Origin: Lachnospiraceae bacterium | GTDB lineage: Bacteria; Bacillota; Clostridia; Lachnospirales; Lachnospiraceae | DNA length: 64,000 nt | Direction of reading: 5' to 3' | NCBI GenBank assembly: GCA_910574865.1 | Contig: CAJTDN010000003.1 | Span: 1-64,000, forward strand | Part shown: positions 1-9,048 of the stretch, one piece after another | Layout of the letters: each line of letters starts with the position of its first letter | How positions within the stretch are numbered: the stretch's first letter is position 1 | The notes under the pieces: generated by a model | The model's input: only the letters and a program-made list of their open reading frames with translations | Told to the model about the DNA's origin: nothing | The model's database searches: none | Program-made: the position numbers and the translations under genes

Positions 1-192
1 AGCATAGTGTTCCAAAAGGCTGTTCTTTGATAATTGAATCATTGCCAGATATTGAATTTTCAAGGTGCATAGCTAAAATCTATGTGCGAAGTTTGAGTTA
101 TTTATATTTCTTTATAATTTTCCCAAATTCCCGTTAGTTTTTTTATTTCAATTGTCTATATAATAGAGAACTAAATAAAGGATGGGCAAAAT
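1..192. other. Left-edge AT-rich non-coding stretch with promoter for the LytTR gene
   Basis: No gene of useful size is visible here; the first 30 bases could be the tail of a gene cut by the window edge. A short inverted repeat (CATAG / CTATG) lies at about 69-87. A perfect -10 hexamer TATAAT at 159-164 sits 29 nt before the LytTR start codon. Its -35 at about 136-141 is poor, which suggests an activated promoter. Confidence 0.5.
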
Positions 193-636
193 ATGAACTG
201 GATGCAAGAACTATCACAAGACAAAAATTTACAAGAGACTCTGACACGCTTTTTTAACCAATATGGCTTTTCTGGTTTAAATGAAGCTCTGCTCCTATAT
301 TCAAAATCCGAGCAAGACTATATTTGTAAGACGAAGAACAGCATTTCCAAAGTCAAAATAAGTGACATTTATTTTCTAAAAATACGGACACACGCCATCA
401 CTGTCCATACACAGCATGGCGTTTATCAAAAGTATGGTTCACTGGCCAAGGAGCAGAAACTTTTATCGCCATACGGCTTTATCAAATGCAACCAAAGCTG
501 TATTGTTTCTTTGGAGAAAATCAGGAGCATTGGCAACAACACTATCACTTTGGTTAACGATGACCAATTGCATATGAGCCAGCTTTGTGCGCCTAAGGTT
601 CTCATCGCCTTTTCGCGCGGCGGTGTTTACAAATGA
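193..636 (+). CDS. Stand-alone LytTR-domain DNA-binding regulator
   Basis: This 147-aa protein is essentially one LytTR DNA-binding domain (about residues 45-145) with a short helical N-terminal extension and no receiver domain. The family signature is visible: a beta strand ending in SDIYFLKI, a YGFIKCNQSCIVSLEKI stretch matching the usual 'F.R.H.S..VNl..I' segment, and a closing strand. The start is supported by AAGGATG nine bases upstream. LytTR proteins bind tandem DNA sites and often control peptide or bacteriocin export genes. Lying 337 bp upstream of the first FtsX-type permease in the same direction, it is the obvious candidate regulator of the cassettes; that link is inference. With no phosphorylation domain, it would respond through its own level or a partner protein. 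Confidence 0.82.
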   Translation: MNWMQELSQDKNLQETLTRFFNQYGFSGLNEALLLYSKSEQDYICKTKNSISKVKISDIYFLKIRTHAITVHTQHGVYQKYGSLAKEQKLLSPYGFIKCNQSCIVSLEKIRSIGNNTITLVNDDQLHMSQLCAPKVLIAFSRGGVYK

Positions 637-650
637 TTTGGCAATTCGTC

Positions 651-691
651 TATTTGTGGCAGAAAAACTCCGAATTTTTCTACCACAAATA
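651..691 (+). terminator. Hairpin after the LytTR gene
   Basis: An inverted repeat (TATTTGTGG ... CCACAAATA, with AGAAAA/TTTTCT continuing the stem) lies 15 nt after the stop codon. There is no clean T-tract, so it may act as a 3'-end stabiliser rather than an efficient terminator. Confidence 0.5.
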
Positions 692-768
692 AACGAAGAA
701 AGACAATCGAGTTTGAACAGCAAAAATTTTTGCTATCAATAATAAGCGCGATACTGCCCAAAATTTCC

Positions 769-797
769 TTGCAATTCTCGAAAGCTCCTGCTATGCT
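769..797 (+). promoter_or_regulatory. Candidate sigma-A promoter of permease cassette 1
   Basis: TTGCAA at 769-774 and TATGCT at 792-797 are separated by exactly 17 bp. Transcription from here would give a leader of about 170 nt before the permease start codon. Confidence 0.5.
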
Positions 798-801
798 ATT
801 C

Positions 802-868
802 ATAGTATAAGTCGCCGTTTTTTATGGCTTTGTACCAATTCTATTAAGAAATCGAGACTTATAGCTAT
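802..868 (+). promoter_or_regulatory. Leader inverted repeat, possible attenuator
   Basis: ATAGTATAAGTC (802-813) pairs with GACTTATAGCTAT (856-868) with one bulged base. A T-rich run (TGTTTTTCTT) follows at once. It lies just downstream of the candidate promoter and would fold in the leader RNA of cassette 1, resembling a terminator inside the leader. Confidence 0.4.
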
Positions 869-973
869 TGTTTTTCTTATATTTTCGCAATTTAGATAAT
901 TTCAGTCTGCAAAGTATGAGCTATTAGAACACATCACACCCAAAAAACATCATAATCAGAAAGGAGATTCTTC

Positions 974-3900
974 ATGCTTACTTGTTTCAAATCCGTAATT
1001 CGCCGCCCTTTCCAGCATGTCCTGCTCGTGCTGTTTCTCGGCATCGTCAGTTTCGGCTTCATCACCCATGTCGCGGAATACTTAGCCGTCACCCAGGCGG
1101 TTGACAAGCTTTCCGGCTACTACAAGGCCATCGGCTATTTAAATTCCAATGATGGCGAGGTGACGGACGGCGCGCGGTTTCTGCGAGATAACGAGCTGAT
1201 TGCCATCAATGACGTGCAACGTGCCTGTTCCGGCACCCTGCATGGCCTTTACAACTCCGACCTTGACGGGAACACCAGCAAATATGGGAATGGATACCGG
1301 GTCTCCGAATTTTTTGTTTTGGGCGAATTGATTGAAAAAAAATACCGTGCCACGGAAACCCTCCTTAGCGCAGGTCTGGAACACTATACCTTGAAATTTC
1401 GCGTTTCGGAGCGTCTTTACGGCTATCCCGATTATGCGGAAGAAGACAATATTATTACCGTGCTTTATTATCCGGATGAAACCGATGCCGATTGGGAAGC
1501 CGCCTTTGACACATTGCAACCAAACGCCGTCTATGCCGTGAAGGCATATAGCACGGATGGATTCACTTTTTTATTGCGGCAGGCCATTCCCGGGGGAGAC
1601 TGGTTTTTGCCCGCGACGGATTCCCGGATAGCGGAGGTGGTGAATGCGGATGCCGTGCAGGAAATCAACCGCCACCGTCTGTATCTAGATGGCACGAGGG
1701 ACATGAGTTCCCTCCCGTTCACGCAAGCGGGCAGCCATGACGGATACCTCGTGGACGGAAGGTGGCTTACGGCCGCCGATAACGACACGCAGAATCCCGT
1801 CTGTGTCATTTTAGAGGGGTTTGCCGAAACGCGCGGGTTGAGTGTCGGGGATTCCCTGACCATCTCCATGCGCGACGAACCGCAACTCGTTCATGGCTAT
1901 TATCCAGAGGGAACCGTTGTGGATGAAGCGGATTTCATCGACGATCCCACCACCACTTTTACCATCGTGGGCATTTTTAACCGTACCATATTTACCCAGG
2001 AATCCATAATGCTCAGTTCCTATAGCCTGACCGTTTATGTTCCGAACTCCTGCATCCCCGCCGAATACGGTGCTTCCTGGAACAACTATGAATCCGTTTA
2101 CGGGGTTGGTTACAGCTTTGTCCTGAACCGGCCCGATGACCAGGACACATTTTTACAGCAATACCGGAAACAACTGGAAGATATGGGATGCACGGTCACG
2201 TTCGTAGACAATGGATGGGACGCTTTCTCAGCTTCGGCCAAATCCCTCGCCCGCTCAACCGCCTTTAGCACGGCGATGTTCGCGGTGATACACTTGATGA
2301 CCTTGATTCTGGCCGCCATTTTCTATTTCAGGCTGCACCAGAAGGAGTTTTCCATCGCCCGCGCGCTGGGAGTCTCCTCCGCCCGCGCGATTCGCTGGCA
2401 CCTGGCTCCCGCCACGCTTCTGGGTATGATAGGCATCGGCGTGGGAAGCGTTTTAGCCTGGCATCGTGCATTGGGGCAGATTCAGGTGACATTATCCACC
2501 CTTATACATGACGGACAAGAACTGAATGTACAGTTATCCGCAGGAATCCCCGTCTTATTGTGTGTTATCTCCTTGGTGATGCTTATGTTTGCCGCGCTCG
2601 TTTGTTATGCGGCATTGTCCCGCCATTCCGTGATGGATATCTTGTACGAAACACGTAAAAACGAGACGCGTAAAAACGAAACACATAATAATGAGATGCG
2701 CAAAAACCGGAATTCAACCCGGAAACAAGGCATGTCCCCGGACGTTGCGGACATTGCGAAAATCTCTGCCGCTCCCGCGCTTCCGAAAGGCAATGGGACT
2801 TTCCAGGCAGATGTTTCCATCCCTCCGGAAAGCAAAGAAATTCCTCCGGCAAATGCCCCCATACCCGTGCCATCTGCCAAAAACAGTGTCCCTTATCAGA
2901 CACGTTTCACCTGCCTGGCACGTTTTACCCGCAGACATATTTCCCGCAGCAAGGGAAGAACCTTTTTGACCCTTATCGTCCCGGTCATATTCATCCTTGC
3001 TCTCGGATGGATCCAGCGTTCCATCGACCGGGCGGAGCAAAGCATCATCGATGCATACGAAAATGTTTCCGTGGAGGCGGAAATCTTGAAGCGTAATTCC
3101 GCGAGCTACACGACAAATCCCGGTTTTATTTCTGATTCCGCAGTGAAAAGCATCCTTGCCACCGGGTTTGTCAAGGAAAGCGAACTGGTTGCCCCCGCCA
3201 CGAACGCCAGGCTGACCCGTGTCACCGATGCCACGGATACCAGTCTGGCTTCCGCTCCCGCCACTGTGAATAATGTCATATCCAAATTCACGCTTTGTGG
3301 TATCACGGATGCCAGCCACCTGAATCGGGAAACAAAAAACGTGGCAGTACCCAGCGGGGACGGCAAGGTCACCTACCAGGACGGGTGGGACGCCTCCATG
3401 TTCGAGGCGGACTATGACCCGGAGACAACACCGTGCCCGGTCGTCATCCCGGAAACCATACGGGCAAACCAGAATATTTCCTTCGGCGATGAATTGTCAC
3501 TCGTCACGGGTTTACAAAAAATGACCGTGGTCGTGAGGGGAAGTTACACCGGCCGGTTCAACGGTCTGGGCAGCTTGTCGGACGATTCGTCCGGCGATGT
3601 CGTGCTGATGCCACATTCCTCCATGCAAAAACTTTATGACGGAAAAGATATATATTATTCCGTTGCCAAGTTTGTCCTGGAGCCGACAAGGAACCGGGAA
3701 CTGGACACGTTCCGAACTGCCGCCGAGCAAATCATGAAACATGACACGTACAGCCTCCTTGCTATCCGCATCGTCATCTGGGACGAGGAGCTTCGACAAG
3801 TGATTGAACCCTTGGAGAAGAACCTGGCCCTCATGAAACTGTTTTACCCGGTTGCCCAGCTTGCCATCATCGTGGCCACCGGCATCATCACGCTACTGTC

Positions 3901-4153
3901 ACTTATGCAGAAGACAAAAACAGCCTTCCTTTTACATATTTTGGGCATCCCCTCGCGCACGGTGCAGGTCGTGCTCGGGAGCGAGCAGGTGCTTTTGGGG
4001 ATTATCGGAAGCATAATCGGCACCCTTGTCATCATCGCTTCGGGCAACTGGAGCATACGCACCGTACCCTGCGTCCTGGTTTACCTGCTGGGATTGATGA
4101 TTGGCACGGTGGCCGGAAGTATTTCGCTCACCCGAAACCAGAACCATGCGTAA
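974..4153 (+). CDS. FtsX/MacB-type ABC transporter permease, cassette 1
   Basis: This 1059-aa membrane protein has the double-FtsX layout. One N-terminal membrane segment (about 10-32) is followed by a large predicted extracellular region (35-430) and three segments at about 431-455, 477-500 and 523-550. Then come a hydrophilic linker (556-650), another segment at 664-685, a second extracellular region, and three C-terminal segments after residue 960. The FtsX signature 'EFSIARALGVS' follows the second segment. The start has AAGGAGA upstream and matches cassette 2. Such permeases work with a MacB/LolD-like ATPase to expel peptides or antimicrobials, or to transmit force to surface proteins. 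The substrate cannot be read from sequence. The linker carries short repeats of ETRKN type that cassette 2 lacks. The partner ATPase gene follows after 117 bp. Confidence 0.88.
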   Translation: MLTCFKSVIRRPFQHVLLVLFLGIVSFGFITHVAEYLAVTQAVDKLSGYYKAIGYLNSNDGEVTDGARFLRDNELIAINDVQRACSGTLHGLYNSDLDGNTSKYGNGYRVSEFFVLGELIEKKYRATETLLSAGLEHYTLKFRVSERLYGYPDYAEEDNIITVLYYPDETDADWEAAFDTLQPNAVYAVKAYSTDGFTFLLRQAIPGGDWFLPATDSRIAEVVNADAVQEINRHRLYLDGTRDMSSLPFTQAGSHDGYLVDGRWLTAADNDTQNPVCVILEGFAETRGLSVGDSLTISMRDEPQLVHGYYPEGTVVDEADFIDDPTTTFTIVGIFNRTIFTQESIMLSSYSLTVYVPNSCIPAEYGASWNNYESVYGVGYSFVLNRPDDQDTFLQQYRKQLEDMGCTVTFVDNGWDAFSASAKSLARSTAFSTAMFAVIHLMTLILAAIFYFRLHQKEFSIARALGVSSARAIRWHLAPATLLGMIGIGVGSVLAWHRALGQIQVTLSTLIHDGQELNVQLSAGIPVLLCVISLVMLMFAALVCYAALSRHSVMDILYETRKNETRKNETHNNEMRKNRNSTRKQGMSPDVADIAKISAAPALPKGNGTFQADVSIPPESKEIPPANAPIPVPSAKNSVPYQTRFTCLARFTRRHISRSKGRTFLTLIVPVIFILALGWIQRSIDRAEQSIIDAYENVSVEAEILKRNSASYTTNPGFISDSAVKSILATGFVKESELVAPATNARLTRVTDATDTSLASAPATVNNVISKFTLCGITDASHLNRETKNVAVPSGDGKVTYQDGWDASMFEADYDPETTPCPVVIPETIRANQNISFGDELSLVTGLQKMTVVVRGSYTGRFNGLGSLSDDSSGDVVLMPHSSMQKLYDGKDIYYSVAKFVLEPTRNRELDTFRTAAEQIMKHDTYSLLAIRIVIWDEELRQVIEPLEKNLALMKLFYPVAQLAIIVATGIITLLSLMQKTKTAFLLHILGIPSRTVQVVLGSEQVLLGIIGSIIGTLVIIASGNWSIRTVPCVLVYLLGLMIGTVAGSISLTRNQNHA

Positions 4154-4270
4154 ACATACGAATCGTGGGCTGGCTCCGGGAAAGCGCTACGGCGAAACTA
4201 TTCGAAATCATTTTTGACGCTTAAGCCAATTTTGCAAAAATGACAAACATAGAATCAGGAGGAAACAAAC

Positions 4271-4933
4271 ATGGCAGAACTTACTTTGAAAAACTTGACG
4301 TTCCGTTATAAAAACACAAACCAAGACGTCCTTTCAAACGTGAACTTCACGTTTGAGAGCGGCAGACTCTATGCCATCGTGGGGCCGTCCGGCAGCGGCA
4401 AGAGCACGCTGCTCAGCCTGATGGCGGGTCTTCTATCTCCCACGGAGGGGGATGTATTGTTGGATGACCAAAGCTACAAGTCGCTAAACCTTGACCAGCT
4501 CCGGCGCGAGAAACTCACCGTCATTTTCCAGGCGTTCCATCTCTTCCCGTTGCTGACGGCAATCGAGAACGTTTCTTTCCCGATGGAAATCAACGGCATT
4601 TCCCCGGCCGAGTCCATGCCAAAAGCCGCGAAATTGCTGGAAGAGGTCGGCATTGGAAGTGAAAAACACAGACGATATCCCGCCAACCTTTCCGGCGGCG
4701 AGCAGCAGCGTGTCGCCATCGCCCGCGCGTTGTCAACCGGCGCGGGCATCCTGCTGGCCGACGAGCCGTCGGGCAACCTGGACGAGGCCAACAGCGTCCA
4801 GGTGATGGAGCTTTTGCTGGAACTGGCCCACGCCAGGAACCGCTGCGTCATCGTCGTCACCCATGACCTTGAGCTTGCCGCCCGCGCCGACCAGGTTCTT
4901 CCTATGAAGGACAAAACGCTGTCGAATGCTTAA
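4271..4933 (+). CDS. ABC transporter ATPase, cassette 1 (MacB/LolD type)
   Basis: A complete 220-aa nucleotide-binding subunit. It has Walker A GPSGSGKST at about residues 39-47, a Q-loop (VIFQAFHLF), the signature LSGGEQQRVAIARAL at about 139, Walker B ILLADEP at about 159, a D-loop (SGNLD) and the switch histidine in VVTHDLE. Length and motifs fit the MacB/LolD group that pairs with FtsX-type permeases. The RBS AGGAGG lies 7 nt before the ATG. The first 380 nt look identical to cassette 2 by eye, whereas the end of the gene differs, which suggests recent duplication or gene conversion. Confidence 0.92.
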   Translation: MAELTLKNLTFRYKNTNQDVLSNVNFTFESGRLYAIVGPSGSGKSTLLSLMAGLLSPTEGDVLLDDQSYKSLNLDQLRREKLTVIFQAFHLFPLLTAIENVSFPMEINGISPAESMPKAAKLLEEVGIGSEKHRRYPANLSGGEQQRVAIARALSTGAGILLADEPSGNLDEANSVQVMELLLELAHARNRCVIVVTHDLELAARADQVLPMKDKTLSNA

Positions 4934-5067
4934 AACCATAGGAAAACATGCCAATTTATGACTACGGCTGGCATAATACTCACGGTTGATATGATTTAAA
5001 AATTGTCACGAATTGAAACGGCCATCCCCAAAAAACAACTACTTATGAAAGAAAGAGGAGATTCTTC

Positions 5068-8000
5068 ATGCTTACTTGTTTCAAATCCGTAATCCGCCGC
5101 CCCATCCAGCACGTCCTGCTCGTGCTGTTTCTCGGCATCGTCAGTTTCGGCTTCATCACCCATATCGCGGAATACTTAGCCGTCACCCAGGCGGTTGACG
5201 AGCTTTCCGGATACTACAAGGCCATCGGCTATTTAAACTCCGATGACGGCGACGTGACGGACGGTGCGCGGTTTCTGCAAGGTAACGAGCTGATTGCCAT
5301 CAATGACGTGCAACGAGGTTGTTCTGGTACCCTGCATGGCCTTTACAACCCCGACATTGATGGGTACAGCAGCAACATGAGTGAATACCCCGTCTCTGTC
5401 TCTGAGATTTTTGTTTTAGGCGAATTAACTGAAAAAGAGCATCACTTTTCGAATGGCGTTGTTGACGGGGATCAAGAACGCTATACTTTGAACCTTCATG
5501 TTTCGGAGCGTCTTTATGGCTATCCCGATTATGTGTCGGAAGGCGATAACATTACCGTGTCTTATTATCCTGATGAAAATGTTCCCGGTTTGGAGGCCGC
5601 CTTTGACGCACTACAGCCAAACACCACCTATGCCGTGAAAGCCTATTATACCGGGAGCACTACGTTTTCATTGCGGCAGGCCATTCCTGGAGATGACTGG
5701 TTTTTACCCGCAACAGATTCCAGGATAGATGAGGTGGTGAAAGCGGATGCGGCTCAGGAAATCAACCGCCATCGTCTGTATATAGATGGCACGAGGGACA
5801 TGAGTTCCCTTCCATTTACGCAAGAAACCAGCCATGACGGATACCTTGTTGACGGAAGGTGGCTTACGGCCGTCGATAACGACACGCAAAATCCCGTCTG
5901 TGTCATTTTGGAGGGTTTTGCCGAAACACGCGGGTTAAGCGTCGGGGATTCTTTGACCATTTCCCTGCATGACGAACACCTCTCTTGGGGATATTATACA
6001 GAAGAAACCGTTGTGGATGAAGCAGATTTCATCGACGATCCCACCACTACCTTTACCATCGTGGGCGTTTTTAATCGCACTCTATATACCCAAAACTTCT
6101 TCACGCCCAGCAGCCAAGGCCTTCTCGTTTATGTCCCGAACTCCTGCATCCCCGCCGAATATGATGCTTCACGGAACGACTTCGAATTCGTTTTTGATGT
6201 TGGTTATAGCTTTGTCTTAAACCATCCTGATAATCAGGACGTATTTTTACAACAATACCGAAAACAACTGGAAGACATGGGATATACGGTTCATTTCATA
6301 GACAATGGATGGAACGCTTTCTCGACCTCGGCAAAATCCCTTGCCCGCTCGACCACTTTTAGCACGGCGATGTTCGCGGTGATACACTTGTTGACCCTAG
6401 TGCTAGCCGCCGTTTTCTATTTCAAACTGCACCAGAAGGAGTTTTCTATCGCCCGCGCATTAGGTGTCTCTTCTGCCCGCGTGATTCGCTGGCACCTGGT
6501 TCCCGTCATGCTTCTGGGCATAATGGGTATCGGCGTGGGAAGCGTTTTAGGCTGGCATCGTGCATTGGGGCAAATCCAGGTGACGCTGTCCGCCCTTATA
6601 CATGACGGGCAGGAGCTGAACGTACAATTATCCGCAGGAATTCCCGTCTTATTATGTATGATGTCATGGATAGTCCTTGGGGTTACCGCATTCGTTTGTT
6701 ATGCGACATTGTCCCGGCACTCCGTAATGGATATTTTGTATGAGACACGTAAAAACCGGGGTGCTACCCGGAAAACGGATATTTCCCCAGACTCCGCAGA
6801 CACCCTTGGTGCTTCCTTAACCGCTGCGGACGTTGCGGAAACTCCTGATACTTCCGCACCCGTGCAGCCCGCCAAACACACGCTCCCCTATCGGACACGT
6901 TTCTCCTATCTGGCGCGTTTTACCCGGAGACATGTTTTCCGCAGCAAGGGGAGAACTTTTTTGACCCTAGCCGTCGCCATCATCTTCATCCTTGCGCTTG
7001 GATGGATCCAGCGTTCCATCGACCGAGCCGAGCAAAGCATCATCGACGCGTACGAGAGCGTTTCCGTGGAAGCCGAAATTTTAAAACGCGATTCTTTGAA
7101 TCAAGCAAAACAGCCTGGCTTTATTTCCTCTTCCACGGTTGATGCCATCCTTTCCACCGGGTTCGTCAAGGAAAGCGAACTGGTGGTCAACGCCACGGAT
7201 GCCAAGCTGATTCGTATCCTCGAAGACACAAGGGTCATGTCCGCGTTCACGCTTTGTGGTATCACGAACGCAAACCACCTGAATCGGGAAACGAGAAATG
7301 TTGTGCTATCATCTGCCGGGGACGGCACGATTACCTACCAAGACGGGTGGGATGCCTCCATGTTTGAGGCGGACTATGACCTAGAAACAACGCCGTGCCC
7401 GGTCGTCATCCCCGAGGCCGTACTGACAAGCCAGGACATTTCCTTCGGTGATGAATTGACACTCGACGCAGGTTTACAAGAAATGACCGTCGTCGTGAGG
7501 GGAAGTTATACCGGCCAGTTTGACGGACTGGGGCACCCGCCTGCCAACAGAAGCCTCGTGCTGATGCCGCATTCCTCCATGCGGACGCTTTATGACGGAA
7601 GGGAGTTATTTTACTCCATTGCCAAGTATGTCATCGAGCCGACAATGAACCGCGAGTTAGGCACGTTCCGGGTCGCCACCGAACAGATTGTGGAAAATGA
7701 CACGAAGAGCCACCTCGCCATCAGGCTCGTCATCTGGGACGAGGAACTGCGCCAGGTGATTGAGCCCATGGATAAAAACCTGACCCTCATGAAACTATTT
7801 TACCCGATTGCCCAGCTTGCCGTCATCGTGGCCACCGGTATCATCACGCTACTGTCACTTATGCAGAAGACAAAAACAGCCTTCCTTTTACATATTTTGG
7901 GCATCCCCTCGCGCACGGTGCAGGTCGTGCTCGGGAGCGAGCAGGTGCTTTTGGGGATTATCGGAAGCATAATCGGCACCCTTGTCATCATCGCTTCGGG

Positions 8001-8109
8001 CAATTGGAGCGTGCGCACCGTGCCCTGCGTCCTGGTTTACTTGTTGGGATTAACGATTGGCACGGTGGCCGGAAGTATTTCGCTCACCCGAAACCAGAAC
8101 CATGCGTAA
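5068..8109 (+). CDS. FtsX/MacB-type ABC transporter permease, cassette 2
   Basis: This 1013-aa paralogue of the cassette 1 permease has the same architecture: N-terminal membrane segment, large extracellular domain, three FtsX segments with 'EFSIARALGVS', cytoplasmic linker, a second extracellular domain and three C-terminal segments. The cytoplasmic linker is about 40 residues shorter and has a single ETRKN unit instead of the repeated run of cassette 1. Divergence is concentrated in the extracellular parts (for example residues 100-215), while the last 130 residues are nearly identical to cassette 1. This fits changing substrate or partner recognition on a conserved membrane core, which is inference. 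The RBS is AGAGGAG, and the matching ATPase gene lies 117 bp downstream. Confidence 0.88.
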   Translation: MLTCFKSVIRRPIQHVLLVLFLGIVSFGFITHIAEYLAVTQAVDELSGYYKAIGYLNSDDGDVTDGARFLQGNELIAINDVQRGCSGTLHGLYNPDIDGYSSNMSEYPVSVSEIFVLGELTEKEHHFSNGVVDGDQERYTLNLHVSERLYGYPDYVSEGDNITVSYYPDENVPGLEAAFDALQPNTTYAVKAYYTGSTTFSLRQAIPGDDWFLPATDSRIDEVVKADAAQEINRHRLYIDGTRDMSSLPFTQETSHDGYLVDGRWLTAVDNDTQNPVCVILEGFAETRGLSVGDSLTISLHDEHLSWGYYTEETVVDEADFIDDPTTTFTIVGVFNRTLYTQNFFTPSSQGLLVYVPNSCIPAEYDASRNDFEFVFDVGYSFVLNHPDNQDVFLQQYRKQLEDMGYTVHFIDNGWNAFSTSAKSLARSTTFSTAMFAVIHLLTLVLAAVFYFKLHQKEFSIARALGVSSARVIRWHLVPVMLLGIMGIGVGSVLGWHRALGQIQVTLSALIHDGQELNVQLSAGIPVLLCMMSWIVLGVTAFVCYATLSRHSVMDILYETRKNRGATRKTDISPDSADTLGASLTAADVAETPDTSAPVQPAKHTLPYRTRFSYLARFTRRHVFRSKGRTFLTLAVAIIFILALGWIQRSIDRAEQSIIDAYESVSVEAEILKRDSLNQAKQPGFISSSTVDAILSTGFVKESELVVNATDAKLIRILEDTRVMSAFTLCGITNANHLNRETRNVVLSSAGDGTITYQDGWDASMFEADYDLETTPCPVVIPEAVLTSQDISFGDELTLDAGLQEMTVVVRGSYTGQFDGLGHPPANRSLVLMPHSSMRTLYDGRELFYSIAKYVIEPTMNRELGTFRVATEQIVENDTKSHLAIRLVIWDEELRQVIEPMDKNLTLMKLFYPIAQLAVIVATGIITLLSLMQKTKTAFLLHILGIPSRTVQVVLGSEQVLLGIIGSIIGTLVIIASGNWSVRTVPCVLVYLLGLTIGTVAGSISLTRNQNHA

Positions 8110-8226
8110 ACATACGAATCGTGGGCTGGCTCCGGGAAAGCGCTACGGCGAAACTATTCGAAATCATTTTTGATGCTTAAACCAATTTTGCAAAAATGAC
8201 AAACATAGAATCAGGAGGAAACAAAC

Positions 8227-8898
8227 ATGGCAGAACTTACTTTGAAAAACTTGACGTTCCGTTATAAAAACACAAACCAAGACGTCCTTTCAAACGTGAA
8301 CTTCACGTTTGAGAGCGGCAGACTCTATGCCATCGTGGGGCCGTCCGGCAGCGGCAAGAGCACGCTGCTCAGCCTGATGGCGGGTCTTCTATCTCCCACG
8401 GAGGGGGATGTATTGTTGGATGACCAAAGCTACAAGTCGCTAAACCTTGACCAGCTCCGGCGCGAGAAACTCACCGTCATTTTCCAGGCGTTCCATCTCT
8501 TCCCGTTGCTGACGGCAATCGAGAACGTTTCTTTCCCGATGGAAATCAACGGCATTTCCCCGGCCGAGTCCATGCCAAAAGCCGCGAAATTGCTGGAAGA
8601 GGTCGGCATTAGCGGCGAAAAGCACAAACGGTATCCCGCCAACCTTTCCGGCGGCGAGCAGCAGCGTGTCGCCATCGCGCGCGCGTTGTCAACCGGTGCC
8701 GGCATCCTGCTGGCCGACGAGCCGTCGGGCAACCTGGACGAGGCCAACAGCGTCCAGGTGATGGAACTTTTGTTGGAACTGGCCCACGCCAGGAACCGCT
8801 GCGTCATTGTCGTCACCCACGACCTGGAACTCGCCGCCCGCGCCGACCAGGTTCTTCCCATGAAAGACAAGACGCTATCGGACGACAGCATCAGGTAA
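8227..8898 (+). CDS. ABC transporter ATPase, cassette 2 (MacB/LolD type)
   Basis: A complete 223-aa ATPase with all motifs: GPSGSGKST, LSGGEQQRVAIARAL, ILLADEP and VVTHDLE. It looks identical to the cassette 1 gene until about nt 8607. It then differs at scattered positions (GISGEKHKR against GIGSEKHRR) and has a different C-terminus. The spacer between permease and ATPase is also almost identical in the two cassettes, with two differences seen, so the duplicated tract crosses the gene boundary. Confidence 0.92.
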   Translation: MAELTLKNLTFRYKNTNQDVLSNVNFTFESGRLYAIVGPSGSGKSTLLSLMAGLLSPTEGDVLLDDQSYKSLNLDQLRREKLTVIFQAFHLFPLLTAIENVSFPMEINGISPAESMPKAAKLLEEVGISGEKHKRYPANLSGGEQQRVAIARALSTGAGILLADEPSGNLDEANSVQVMELLLELAHARNRCVIVVTHDLELAARADQVLPMKDKTLSDDSIR

Positions 8899-8907
8899 GC
8901 GATAATA

Positions 8908-8949
8908 AGGTTATGAGATTACGGTTCGGCCTTAGTGGAATCATAACCT
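8908..8949 (+). terminator. Hairpin after cassette 2
   Basis: AGGTTATGA (8908-8916) pairs with TCATAACCT (8941-8949), ten bases after the ATPase stop codon. No strong T-tract follows, so termination strength is uncertain. Confidence 0.4.
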
Positions 8950-9048
8950 CATATGGAAATAATGAAACAAATTTTATTTCTCTATATAATCATGCCACTG
9001 AAACAAATCCAACGGCATAATCCAAAATTCATATTGACCTTGGCATCA

